Made by a program: the position numbers and the translations under genes. The notes below the pieces were generated by a model, which worked only from the letters and a program-made list of their open reading frames with translations, was not told the origin of the DNA and did not search any database. A stretch of DNA of 64,000 bases, taken from positions 84,090-148,089 of the forward strand of contig NZ_JAYGIL010000015.1 of NCBI RefSeq assembly GCF_034931025.1. The letters run 5' to 3'. The stretch comes from Arcicella gelida (lineage in GTDB: Bacteria > Bacteroidota > Bacteroidia > Cytophagales > Spirosomataceae). Positions 18,045-26,156 of this stretch are shown one piece after another; position 1 is the first letter of the stretch; every line of letters begins with the position of its first letter.

Positions 18045-18327
18045 CAGTCTAACAATACTTCATTGTAATACGATTATAAATTAGAGCAGTCTAACAATAC
18101 TTCATTGTAACACGATTATAAATTAAAACAGTCTAACAATACTTCATTGTAATACGATTATAAATTAAAACAGTCTAACAATGCTTCATTGTAATACGAT
18201 TATAAATTAGAGCAGTCTAACAATACTTCATTGTAATACGATTATAAATTAGACCAGTCTAACAATACTTCATTGTAATACGATTATAAACTAAAACAGT
18301 CTAACAATATAGATTTGTTAGACTGTT
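18045..18327. repeat. 42-bp direct tandem repeat array capped by a perfect hairpin
   Basis: The word CAGTCTAACAAT recurs at 18045, 18087, 18129, 18171, 18213, 18255 and 18297, always 42 bp apart, giving six full units and a partial seventh. Each full unit contains a small inverted repeat (ACAAT / ATTGT around ACTTC or GCTTC) and the block ACGATTATAAA. Units differ at only a few positions. The last partial unit forms a perfect 13-bp stem AACAGTCTAACAA / TTGTTAGACTGTT (18295-18327) with a 7-base loop. All six reading frames have stops in the unit, so it is non-coding. The array abuts the 3' end of aroE. Confidence 0.95.
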
Positions 18328-18361
18328 CTGGTTGATTGTATAGCAATGAAGGAATGTCGTT

Positions 18362-19114
18362 CTATATATTCCAAATTTCCCAAGCTTTTTCTGCTTGTCC
18401 GTGAAGCATCTCTAAACCAAAGTGAACACCTTTTGCCCCATTTTTCATTCCTTTTTTTAAGAAAGTAGTCTCTAATGGATTATAGACGATGTCATACAAC
18501 AAATGTTTATCCGTCAATAAATGATATGGAATTGCTGGAAAGTTTTCTATTTTAGGATACATTCCTAAAGGAGTGGTATTCACAATAAAAAGATGTTCTT
18601 TCATTACTTCTTCTGTCAATTCTTCATAAGTAATGGTATCATCTTCTTTAGTTCTTGATACATATTGTGTGGCTAAACCTAAATCTTGCAAAGCTTGAAT
18701 AATAGCTTTTGCAGCACCACCCTTTCCTAATACTAAAGCTTTCTGAGGTAAGATTTCTTGAAAGTCAGCCCATTTTTCTAAAGTCCATCTGAAACCCCAA
18801 TAATCAGTATTAAAACCTTTGGTAGAACCATCAGGCATAATTTTAATGGTATTAACCGCACCGATTTTCAAAGCGGCTTCATCTACTGCATCCAAAAAAG
18901 GAATAACGTTTTGTTTATGCGGAATCGTAACATTCAAACCTTTTAGTGCTGGGTTATTATTTTTCAATAAAGTAGGAAAATCTTGAATGTTTTCTAATTC
19001 AAATTTTTCATAAGTATGCGTGTCGGCAATACCTAATTGTTGGAATTTTTCTGTGAAGTATCCTTTAGAAAATGAATGTCCAAGCGGATAGCCAATAAGT
19101 CCGTAAAGATTCAT
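18362..19114 (-). CDS. aroE: Shikimate dehydrogenase
   Basis: 250 residues of the AroE family: reduction of 3-dehydroshikimate to shikimate with NADPH, step four of the chorismate pathway, in the cytoplasm. The N-terminal substrate domain has GYPLGHSFS and the catalytic Lys67 in NVTIPHK. The substrate-binding GAVNTI and NTDYWGF follow, then the nucleotide loop VLGKGGAAKA, and the C-terminal FGLEMLHGQAEKAWEIW is typical. The length is slightly below the usual 270-280. The 3' end abuts the 42-bp repeat array. ruvX follows upstream on the same strand, beyond a 113-bp gap with an inverted repeat. Confidence 0.96.
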   Translation of the reverse strand: MNLYGLIGYPLGHSFSKGYFTEKFQQLGIADTHTYEKFELENIQDFPTLLKNNNPALKGLNVTIPHKQNVIPFLDAVDEAALKIGAVNTIKIMPDGSTKGFNTDYWGFRWTLEKWADFQEILPQKALVLGKGGAAKAIIQALQDLGLATQYVSRTKEDDTITYEELTEEVMKEHLFIVNTTPLGMYPKIENFPAIPYHLLTDKHLLYDIVYNPLETTFLKKGMKNGAKGVHFGLEMLHGQAEKAWEIWNI

Positions 19115-19129
19115 GTTGATTGTTTTAAT

Positions 19130-19192
19130 AAACCTATAAGGTTTTGCTAAGTAACTGGAAAGATGATATTTATATGTAAACCTTATAGGTTT
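19130..19192. repeat. 15-bp perfect inverted repeat between aroE and ruvX
   Basis: Arms AAACCTATAAGGTTT (19130-19144) and AAACCTTATAGGTTT (19178-19192) are exact reverse complements separated by 33 bp, and each arm is itself nearly palindromic. It lies in the 113-bp gap between the two minus-strand genes. It could end the ruvX transcript or be an intergenic repeat. No T-run follows on the minus strand. Confidence 0.75.
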
Positions 19193-19227
19193 TGGTTTTA
19201 ATTTTAATACTCCGATTTTTTTTGATA

Positions 19228-19644
19228 TTACATTCCTTTACTTTCCATAAAAGATTGTAAAATGATTGTCGCAGAGATTTTATCAATATTTCCTTTTTCA
19301 CGACGATCTTTTTTGGAATATCCGCTCGCAATCATCGCACTCATTGCCATCGACGAAGTAAAACGTTCGTCATGCAAATGAATGGGCATTTCAGGAAATG
19401 CTTTTTTTAGCCCTTTCACAAAGCCTTTTACTTGTGGCGTATTGTTGGTGTCTTCGCCATCTAAGTTGATTGGCATTCCTACAACTATGGCTTCAACTTC
19501 TTCACGGGCAATGTATGCCTTCAAGAATTCCAAGACATCTTTGCTATGAACAGTGTCTAAAGCAGAAGCAATGATTTTTAAAGGGTCAGTTACTGCCAAA
19601 CCTACTCTTTTACTGCCATAATCTATGGCTAAAATTCTTCCCAT
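19228..19644 (-). CDS. ruvX: Putative pre-16S rRNA nuclease / Holliday junction resolvase-like protein
   Basis: 138 residues of the YqgF/RuvX family with an RNase H-like fold. AIDYGSKRVGLAVTD carries the first catalytic Asp8, VVGMPINLDG is the second strand, and IHLHDERFTSS carries the conserved DER motif. RREKGNIDKISATIIL is the C-terminal helix with the last acidic residue. The family processes the 5' end of 16S rRNA in E. coli (YqgF) and is widely conserved. It is probably the first gene of a unit with aroE. Confidence 0.95.
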   Translation of the reverse strand: MGRILAIDYGSKRVGLAVTDPLKIIASALDTVHSKDVLEFLKAYIAREEVEAIVVGMPINLDGEDTNNTPQVKGFVKGLKKAFPEMPIHLHDERFTSSMAMSAMIASGYSKKDRREKGNIDKISATIILQSFMESKGM

Positions 19645-19908
19645 TGTATTTGAATTACTTCAGTCATTACTCTTTTAATATATTCATGAGAAAGAAATTG
19701 AATTGAAAAGTCTTTCTTCTGAATAGTAAAGCCAAGGATGAAGTATTGTTGATTTATTATCTTACAAAGTTACATCATTTTATTGGGCAAATATTTTCCG
19801 AAAGAATTCATCGTTATTAAAAAACCTATTCCTGCTGAAAAAGGTAGAACATTATATGCTTTTTAAGAATTTATTGGTATTTTGTTGTTAAAATAATTTT
19901 TTGATTAA

Positions 19909-21606
19909 ATGATGAAGGAAAATAAGCCCGTAAATAATTCTCCAATGAGTGTCAGACTCCCCATTATCATTGCTTTTACTTTGGTGATAGGAATGCTTGT
20001 TGGTGCCAATTTCTTTGGTGGTCAGTCGAGGATGAATAATGTAGCAAAAGGTATTGCAAAATATCGTGAAGTACTTTCTTTGGTTGAAACCAATTATGTA
20101 GATTCAGTCAGTACAGATTCTTTAGTAGAGTTTTCTATCAAAAAAATGTTAGAAAAATTAGATCCACATACTTCTTATTTTTCAACAGAAGACGTTGCAG
20201 CGGCACGTTCACAATTAGAATCAGGCTTTGATGGCATTGGCATTGAATTCAATGTTTTTAATGATACTGTTTATGTGGTGAATGCTATGGTGGGAGGACC
20301 TTCGGATGCCGTAGGTATCAAAAGTGGTGACCGACTAATTAAAGCAGATGGTGTTTCATTAATAGGACAAAAAGTGAATTCTAGTTTGATATTTAGTAAA
20401 CTCAGAGGACCAAGAGGAAGCGAAGTAAACCTAGAAATTGTAAGAAATGGCGAAAGCAAAGTCAGAACTTTTACGGTTACTCGTGATAGAATTCCTTCTT
20501 ACTCAATCAATGCTGGTTTTATGATGGATAACCAAACAGGATACATCAAAGTGGATCGTTTTACAGAATCTACTTATGATGAATTTAAAAAAGCGTTAAC
20601 TTCTTTGAAATCGCAAGGTTTGAAAAGATTAGTACTTGATTTGCGTGGAAATCCTGGAGGATATAAAGACCGTGCTGAGAAAATGGTAGATGAATTATTA
20701 TCAGACGATAGACTGATTGTTTACACAGATGGCAAAGGCACAAAGTTTGATTCGCAAACTTTTACTCGTCAAGAAGGTATTTTTGAAAAAGGAGCAGTGA
20801 TTGTATTAGTTGATGAAAACAGTGCTTCGGCTTCTGAAATTGTAGCAGGAGCTTTACAAGATAATGACCGTGCTTTGATTGTCGGCAGACGTTCGTTCGG
20901 AAAAGGTTTGGTACAAATGCCAATTACTTTGCATGATGGTTCAGAACTAAGACTGACTATTTCGAGATATTATACGCCAAGTGGTAGGAGTATTCAAAAA
21001 CCATACTCTTTAGGGAAAGAAGAAGATTACGAAAAAGACTATGAACAACGTTTGAAAGGAGGAGAGTTTTTTAGTTCTGACAGTATTAAGTTTAATGAAA
21101 AACTGAAATATAAAACTGTTGCAGGCAGAATCGTTTATGGTGGTGGAGGTATTACTCCAGATGTATTTGTGGCAAGAGATACTACTTATTATTCTAAGTA
21201 TTTAACCGAATTGTTTAGCAAAAATGTTATCAGAGAATATGCGTTGAATTATGCAAATAACAATTTGAAAGCTTTAGATAAGCTTAGTTTCAAGGATTTC
21301 TCAAAACAATTTGTAGTGAATGATGCCATGATGGCAGATTTACAAAAATTGGCAACACAAGCAAAAATTAAATATTCAGCCAAAGATTACGAGCGTTCTG
21401 CCAATTATATCCGAGGACAAATAAAGGCTTTAGTAGCCAGAAATATTTGGCAAAGAAAAACAAATAGAACTTTGAACAATGAATATTATCAAGTGCTGAT
21501 GTCTTTTGATGAAACACTGCAAAAAGCATTACAAAACTTTGATAAAGCAGAAAAGTTGGCTCGTGGCGAAATGGTTGAAACCTTGACGCATTCGGGTAAG
21601 CAGTAG
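19909..21606 (+). CDS. S41 family C-terminal processing peptidase (CtpA-like)
   Basis: 565 residues. An N-terminal membrane anchor (LPIIIAFTLVIGMLVGANFF) is followed by a helical linker, a PDZ domain (about 110-195, GIGIEFNVFNDTVYVVNAMV then AVGIKSGDRLIKADGVS) and the S41 protease core. Catalytic residues by family comparison are Ser307 (SASASEI) and Lys332 (SFGKGLVQ). The substrate-binding part ends in a long C-terminal extension (about 430-565). Such tail-specific proteases trim or degrade periplasmic and membrane proteins. The start may be 19909 or 19912. Confidence 0.94.
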   Translation: MMKENKPVNNSPMSVRLPIIIAFTLVIGMLVGANFFGGQSRMNNVAKGIAKYREVLSLVETNYVDSVSTDSLVEFSIKKMLEKLDPHTSYFSTEDVAAARSQLESGFDGIGIEFNVFNDTVYVVNAMVGGPSDAVGIKSGDRLIKADGVSLIGQKVNSSLIFSKLRGPRGSEVNLEIVRNGESKVRTFTVTRDRIPSYSINAGFMMDNQTGYIKVDRFTESTYDEFKKALTSLKSQGLKRLVLDLRGNPGGYKDRAEKMVDELLSDDRLIVYTDGKGTKFDSQTFTRQEGIFEKGAVIVLVDENSASASEIVAGALQDNDRALIVGRRSFGKGLVQMPITLHDGSELRLTISRYYTPSGRSIQKPYSLGKEEDYEKDYEQRLKGGEFFSSDSIKFNEKLKYKTVAGRIVYGGGGITPDVFVARDTTYYSKYLTELFSKNVIREYALNYANNNLKALDKLSFKDFSKQFVVNDAMMADLQKLATQAKIKYSAKDYERSANYIRGQIKALVARNIWQRKTNRTLNNEYYQVLMSFDETLQKALQNFDKAEKLARGEMVETLTHSGKQ

Positions 21607-21630
21607 TAATACCTTATTAAACGTACAATA

Positions 21631-22170
21631 TTGAATAGGAGATTAAAAAGAGCATTAATTAGAGAAAATGCAAAATCGCAACGGCAAAATAGAAAACTAA
21701 ATTGGGATAAAGTAAAATCATTTATTCGTATTATGCTTTTACTTTGGATTGGTAGTTCTTTGTTTATTTTTGGTATAATTTTATTTCAAGTAGTTAACAG
21801 GAATTCGGTCAGAGATGCTGTTTTAAAAAATCCTGTTGAAACTAGAGCGGTTATTGTTAAAAAGAAGAGTTCATCAAGAAGAAATACTGGTTATCTTGGA
21901 GAGTTTAAATTCTTTGTTTCTGGTGAAAGTTATGTAGGTACAACATTTAAAAATTACGAGGGACAAATTGGTCAAACAATTTGTGTGCAATACCTAGCAA
22001 GTAATCCTAAACAAAATATATCCTGTAAAGATTTAGCTTATGAATCAATAAAAGAAGACGTTATTTTTTCGTCTCTCAAGGCTTGTTTATTGATAATAGG
22101 AGTAACAACTGTTATGTATATTTTCTGGGTATTCTTTAACTATAATGAGTTTTTAAAAGAGTTTACTTAA
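21631..22170 (+). CDS. Small membrane protein, TTG start likely
   Basis: 179 residues from a TTG at 21631, 24 bp after the protease stop. The next in-frame ATG would remove the whole basic N terminus up to the first membrane segment, so TTG is the likelier start, though not proven. There are two membrane segments (IMLLLWIGSSLFIFGIILFQ and ACLLIIGVTTVMYIFWVFF) flanking a domain with VIVKKKSSSRRNTGYLGEF and GQTICVQYLASNPKQN. This resembles DUF3592-type domains, but I am not sure of the family. It is probably co-transcribed with the protease gene. Confidence 0.65.
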   Translation: MNRRLKRALIRENAKSQRQNRKLNWDKVKSFIRIMLLLWIGSSLFIFGIILFQVVNRNSVRDAVLKNPVETRAVIVKKKSSSRRNTGYLGEFKFFVSGESYVGTTFKNYEGQIGQTICVQYLASNPKQNISCKDLAYESIKEDVIFSSLKACLLIIGVTTVMYIFWVFFNYNEFLKEFT

Positions 22171-22171
22171 C

Positions 22172-22214
22172 AATAAAAATCCCATGCAAACCAAGTTTAC
22201 AGGGGATTTTTATT
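22172..22214. terminator. Bidirectional terminator
   Basis: Perfect 12-bp arms AATAAAAATCCC (22172-22183) and GGGATTTTTATT (22203-22214). In each direction the descending arm supplies the T-rich tail. It lies between two convergent genes. Confidence 0.9.
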
Positions 22215-22231
22215 AAAGATTGAATGTCAGA

Positions 22232-22789
22232 TTAGTCAATCGTATATCCTTTATCTTTCAAGATTCTATCTAATAATTTTTTATCGCTATCATTATTAAA
22301 TACTGTAAAAGGTAAGAAAATAAATTGGTATTGACCCATATCTAAAATAAAGCCTTCTTTCGTTTTTCTTGCACTTTTAATCATATCCCATTTAATAACG
22401 CCTCCTTCAGTGTCATTCAATTTCATCAAAATCTGGCGACTATCAATTTCGTAACGATATTTGCTAAAAAGCTGTTTGTATTGTTCTAATTGCGTAACAC
22501 CTGTAAATTGAATAGCCCAGAAAATCAAATAAGCTAATGCACCGATAATCGTTAAAACATAAATCCAGTAATTATGATAAACACCAGTAAGGTTTACGAT
22601 TACGTTGATAAAAATTAATGCTAAAGGCACAAATCCCCAATACCATTGATTTTTAATAAGTTGCATCATGTTTATTCCGATGAATTTATTTTTTTCAAGG
22701 GCAAACTTTTTGGTTTTGATTGCTAATGGATTTGATTGAATTGGTTGTTGTACTCGTCTTTGTTGTGACTGAGCGTATCCTTTTGCCAT
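22232..22789 (-). CDS. YcxB-like membrane protein
   Basis: 185 residues from the ATG at 22789 (MAKGYAQSQQRR). The longer form from 22822 has no support. Two membrane segments (WGFVPLALIFINVIVNL and WIYVLTIIGALAYLIFWAI) are followed by a cytoplasmic domain of YcxB type (VIKWDMIKSARKTKEGFILD, YQFIFLPFTVF). The function of this family is not established. Confidence 0.75.
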   Translation of the reverse strand: MAKGYAQSQQRRVQQPIQSNPLAIKTKKFALEKNKFIGINMMQLIKNQWYWGFVPLALIFINVIVNLTGVYHNYWIYVLTIIGALAYLIFWAIQFTGVTQLEQYKQLFSKYRYEIDSRQILMKLNDTEGGVIKWDMIKSARKTKEGFILDMGQYQFIFLPFTVFNNDSDKKLLDRILKDKGYTID

Positions 22790-23030
22790 GTTTGTAATAA
22801 AATTTGGTGATTCAGAACACAAAGGTACAAAAAATAAGGAAGTTTTGTAGTGAAGAGGTTTATCCGTATCAAATTAATGATTTCCTAATAGAATTATTGA
22901 GCTATAATTACTTTAAGTACAAGATGAAATTATAGGGAAATTACCTGTAATGATTTGTTTTAGGTATTTTTGAATGCTAATTTTAACATCTTAATGAAAC
23001 ATATCCAAGACTTTTCAAGCATTGTAAATT

Positions 23031-23540
23031 ATGGAACTTATCGAAAGCCAAATCCTGAGTCAGACACAAGTACTTCAAAAAATTAGAAGAATTGCTTTTG
23101 AAATTTATGAAAATAATTTTGAAGAGTCTGATATTGTCATTGCTGGAATCAGAGGACAAGGTCATGCTTTTGCTAAATTGTTGGCAAGTACGCTTAGAGA
23201 GATTTCTCCTTTAGAAGCCAGTGCCGTTTTGATTGATGTTGATAAAAATATTACTTACGAAAGTCCAGTAGAATTTGACTGCGACGAAAGATTCTTAGAA
23301 CGCAAAACTATCATCGTTGTTGACGATGTACTGAATAGTGGCAGAACATTAGCTTATTCATTATCTCCATTTTTAAGTATTCCCGTAAAACGCATTCAAG
23401 TAGCTGTAATTGTTGATAGAAATTACCGTCGTTTTCCTATCATGGCAGACTACGTGGGTTATGAACTTTCAACAACTTTAAGCGAATACGTTTCTGTTGT
23501 GTTAGACGACGAAAGCCGAATGGGCGTCTATCTTAAGTAA
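23031..23540 (+). CDS. Phosphoribosyltransferase (PyrR-like)
   Basis: 169 residues of the type I phosphoribosyltransferase fold. The PRPP-binding motif is IIVVDDVLNSGRTLAYS, preceded by IAGIRGQGHAFAKLL (PPi loop) and followed by VAVIVDRNYRRFPIMADYVG. The pattern is closest to PyrR, an uracil phosphoribosyltransferase and attenuation regulator, and to orotate PRTases of the same group. No pyr gene lies nearby and I saw no attenuator, so the regulatory role is not supported here. It is convergent with nuoN, two bases apart. Confidence 0.85.
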   Translation: MELIESQILSQTQVLQKIRRIAFEIYENNFEESDIVIAGIRGQGHAFAKLLASTLREISPLEASAVLIDVDKNITYESPVEFDCDERFLERKTIIVVDDVLNSGRTLAYSLSPFLSIPVKRIQVAVIVDRNYRRFPIMADYVGYELSTTLSEYVSVVLDDESRMGVYLK

Positions 23541-23542
23541 AG

Positions 23543-25069
23543 TTACAATTGGCTGATGATATTCATCAACCAATCTGCTTTGAAGAATAAGCCTAAAATT
23601 GGTAAAACTAAAAGTATCGCTAAGGCTAATTGTCCAGTACTGAGTTTAAAGATTTTGCCTTCTTCACTTTCTTTAAAGAACATCAAGAAAGGGATTTTTA
23701 AGTAGAAGAATAAAGAAATTACAGTATTTAATAAGCCAAAAGCGAAGAGTAATAATAATATTTGTTTTCCCGATAATTGGTAGGCTTCCCAAAGTGCAGA
23801 AAATAAATTGAGTTTCGCAAAGAAACCAGCGGTTGGTGGTAAGCCCGCCAATGAAATCATCACGATTACAACCAATGTTCCAAACAATGGATTGATTCTT
23901 CCTAAACCTTTAAAGTTGTCAATAGAGAATTTTGAAGTATTTTCTGCAACATTATTGTCAGTTCTATTAGCGGCTAAATCAATCAATAAAAAGGCTGAAA
24001 AATTCGTGAACAAACTTACGATTAAGTAAAAAACTACACTTTTTACTCCCAATTCAGAAAGTGTTACCAAGCCAATCAACATAAAACCTGTATGAGCAAT
24101 GGTTGAATAAGCCAATAATCTTTTGGTATCATTTTGCCATAAAGCTGAGAAATTCCCGAAAGTAATACTTGCCAAAGCGATTACTGCTGTAAGTACTTGC
24201 AAGTCGTTCGGAACAGCTGAATAAAAGCGAATAATGACTAGAAAAGCTGCAATTTTAGGTGCTACAGCAAAGAAAGCAACAATTGGAGTTGGAGCAGATT
24301 GATATATATCTGGCGTCCAGATATGAAAAGGACTAGCTGATATTTTAAATAAGAATCCACAAAGTGTAAGTACAATTGCAATCGTCGAAGCGATATTATC
24401 TGTTTGAGCAATTCCCCTTGAAAAGTCTGGCGAAGCAATGTTCAAAGTACCCGTCATGCCGTATAATAAAGACATTCCATAAAGCATAACTGCCGAAGCC
24501 GCCGCACCAAATAGAATATATTTTAAACCACCTTCAGAAGCTTTTTTTGTTTTATTAAATGCTGTAAGAATGTAGGATGAAATAGAAACGATTTCGATAG
24601 AGAGATAAATCATTAATAAATTCACCGACATCGTCATTAGGTTTAAACCAATCAATACGCTAATGATTAAAGGGTAAAATTCACCAGCATATTTTCTTTT
24701 TGAGACATAAATATGTGCCAATAGAATAATGACAGAAAGCGTACAGAGTACTTTAAAGAAAATGGCTTTGCTGTCTAATATCAGCATTTGCCCAAACAAG
24801 AAAGTATCATTTGTGTTTGAAAACTGTTGTATAATTTGATTTAGAGCAATTAAAACTGAAATCAAAGAGATACCCCATAACGTATTTTGATAAGCGTTTT
24901 CGTTAGTACTTTCAGATAAATCAGATTTTTTAGAAGCGTATTTATAAAGGAATAATTCAGCAATAATAAGGAGTAAAAAGACCGCCCCCAAAAATACTTC
25001 AGGAGAAATGATGCTCAAACTATCAAGAATATGGGCAAGTAAATCGGGCAAGTAAATTATTTTGGTCAT
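23543..25069 (-). CDS. nuoN: NADH-quinone oxidoreductase subunit N
   Basis: 508 residues from the ATG at 25069. The frame also opens at a TTG at 25084, which would add five basic residues and is less likely. About 14 membrane segments, with the antiporter-like core: IEIVSISSYILTAF, GGLKYILFGAAASAVMLYG, ISASPFHIWTPDIYQSAPTP (broken helix with the conserved HxWxPDxYxxAPTP) and RLLAYSTIAHTGFMLIG. It is a proton-pumping subunit of respiratory complex I. A kinase gene on the opposite strand separates it from nuoM, so it is either expressed by read-through or has its own promoter. Confidence 0.96.
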   Translation of the reverse strand: MTKIIYLPDLLAHILDSLSIISPEVFLGAVFLLLIIAELFLYKYASKKSDLSESTNENAYQNTLWGISLISVLIALNQIIQQFSNTNDTFLFGQMLILDSKAIFFKVLCTLSVIILLAHIYVSKRKYAGEFYPLIISVLIGLNLMTMSVNLLMIYLSIEIVSISSYILTAFNKTKKASEGGLKYILFGAAASAVMLYGMSLLYGMTGTLNIASPDFSRGIAQTDNIASTIAIVLTLCGFLFKISASPFHIWTPDIYQSAPTPIVAFFAVAPKIAAFLVIIRFYSAVPNDLQVLTAVIALASITFGNFSALWQNDTKRLLAYSTIAHTGFMLIGLVTLSELGVKSVVFYLIVSLFTNFSAFLLIDLAANRTDNNVAENTSKFSIDNFKGLGRINPLFGTLVVIVMISLAGLPPTAGFFAKLNLFSALWEAYQLSGKQILLLLFAFGLLNTVISLFFYLKIPFLMFFKESEEGKIFKLSTGQLALAILLVLPILGLFFKADWLMNIISQL

Positions 25070-25109
25070 TATTTTTCGTCGCAAGCGTGTTTTATTCTAC
25101 TTTTGTTGT

Positions 25110-25117
25110 TATGTTTG
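25110..25117 (+). promoter_or_regulatory. Possible -7 promoter element (TATGTTTG)
   Basis: An exact match to the Bacteroidota -7 consensus TAnnTTTG, 26 bp upstream of the preferred kinase start at 25144. A matching -33 TTTG is not obvious. The short distance supports choosing 25144 over the upstream GTG at 25087 or ATG at 25111. Confidence 0.3.
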
Positions 25118-25143
25118 AGTTTAACTTCAATTTTAGTAAAATT

Positions 25144-26154
25144 ATGAATAAAACTAAATTCTACTGGTTGATTCAAATGCTCTGCTGGTCGGTTGTCACA
25201 CTTCTTTCCATCCAACACATTGAATTTACTGATTTCAACCAATCTACTAAAACTATTTATTTAATACTTTATTTTTTTACAGGTCTGTTATCAAGTCACT
25301 TTTATAAAATTATTATCGGTCGATTTCATCCAGATGACATTACTCATCTTCAAAATGCACTTCTCCCGATTGTAGGTGCTTTGTCGATAGGCTCTGTTTA
25401 TACCGTTCTCGATTATCAATTATATAATTATTCTGATACTTCTTTTGGAGCTTTCGTTGTGATTTTCCTGAAAAATGTATGGAAAGTTTTGCCTTGGTTT
25501 ATGTTTTTTAATTTGTTCCGTTTTCTCAGTATTTATCAAGACAGAAAACAAAGAGAATCACATACCGAAAATTTATTAAGAATATCAAAATTAGAAAGCC
25601 TTAAAAAACAGTTAAATCCTCATTTTTTATTCAATGCTTTGAATAGTATTAAGGCTTTGACACTTATTGATAATGTGCAAGCTCGTGAATCTATCATTCA
25701 ATTATCTGATTTACTCAGGCTTTCTTTGAACCTCGGCGAACAACAAAAAGCAACACTGAGCGAAGAACTTCGTTTGGCTGAAAATTACCTTTCTCTTGAA
25801 AAGCTTCGCTTTGATACTCGACTCGAATATGATTTCCAGATTCAAGAAGACATTGGAAATATCTTAATTATGCCAATGACTATCAATACGCTTTTAGAAA
25901 ATGCTGTAAAACATGGAATCGGACAATTAAAATCTGGTGGACATATCAGAGTTACTGCAAAGACTGAAAAAGGTTATATCATTTTAAGTGTTGAAAACTC
26001 TGGTGTTTTTGATCCAAGACCTAAAAGTAATGAAGGTGGTATTGGACTAGAAAACCTTAAAAAACGCCTAGACCTACAATATGGTGATAATGCTTCTTTG
26101 AAAATTATGAATGCTCAAGGAAAAGTATCAGCCATTATTAGAATGCCTTACTGA
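25144..26154 (+). CDS. LytS/YehU-type sensor histidine kinase, antisense within the nuo cluster
   Basis: 336 residues from the ATG at 25144, directly before the first membrane segment. About four membrane segments (residues 5-130) are followed by the His_kinase domain: ESLKKQLNPHFLFNALNS with the phospho-accepting His160, INTLLENAVKHGI (N box) and GGIGLENLKKRL (G box). Such kinases usually pair with LytTR regulators, and none is adjacent. The gene runs opposite to nuoM and nuoN and fills the space between them, with only two bases to the nuoM stop. Confidence 0.93.
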   Translation: MNKTKFYWLIQMLCWSVVTLLSIQHIEFTDFNQSTKTIYLILYFFTGLLSSHFYKIIIGRFHPDDITHLQNALLPIVGALSIGSVYTVLDYQLYNYSDTSFGAFVVIFLKNVWKVLPWFMFFNLFRFLSIYQDRKQRESHTENLLRISKLESLKKQLNPHFLFNALNSIKALTLIDNVQARESIIQLSDLLRLSLNLGEQQKATLSEELRLAENYLSLEKLRFDTRLEYDFQIQEDIGNILIMPMTINTLLENAVKHGIGQLKSGGHIRVTAKTEKGYIILSVENSGVFDPRPKSNEGGIGLENLKKRLDLQYGDNASLKIMNAQGKVSAIIRMPY

Positions 26155-26156
26155 TA

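Noticed and set aside
18045..18327. CRISPR array
   Set aside because: The units follow each other directly with the whole 42 bp repeated. There are no unique spacers and no cas genes, so it is a tandem repeat.
18045..18327. Repeat-peptide coding region (42 is a multiple of three)
   Set aside because: The unit contains a stop codon in all three frames on both strands.
23031..23540. PyrR acting as a pyr attenuation regulator
   Set aside because: The fold fits, but no pyr gene or attenuator is adjacent, so only the phosphoribosyltransferase call is kept.
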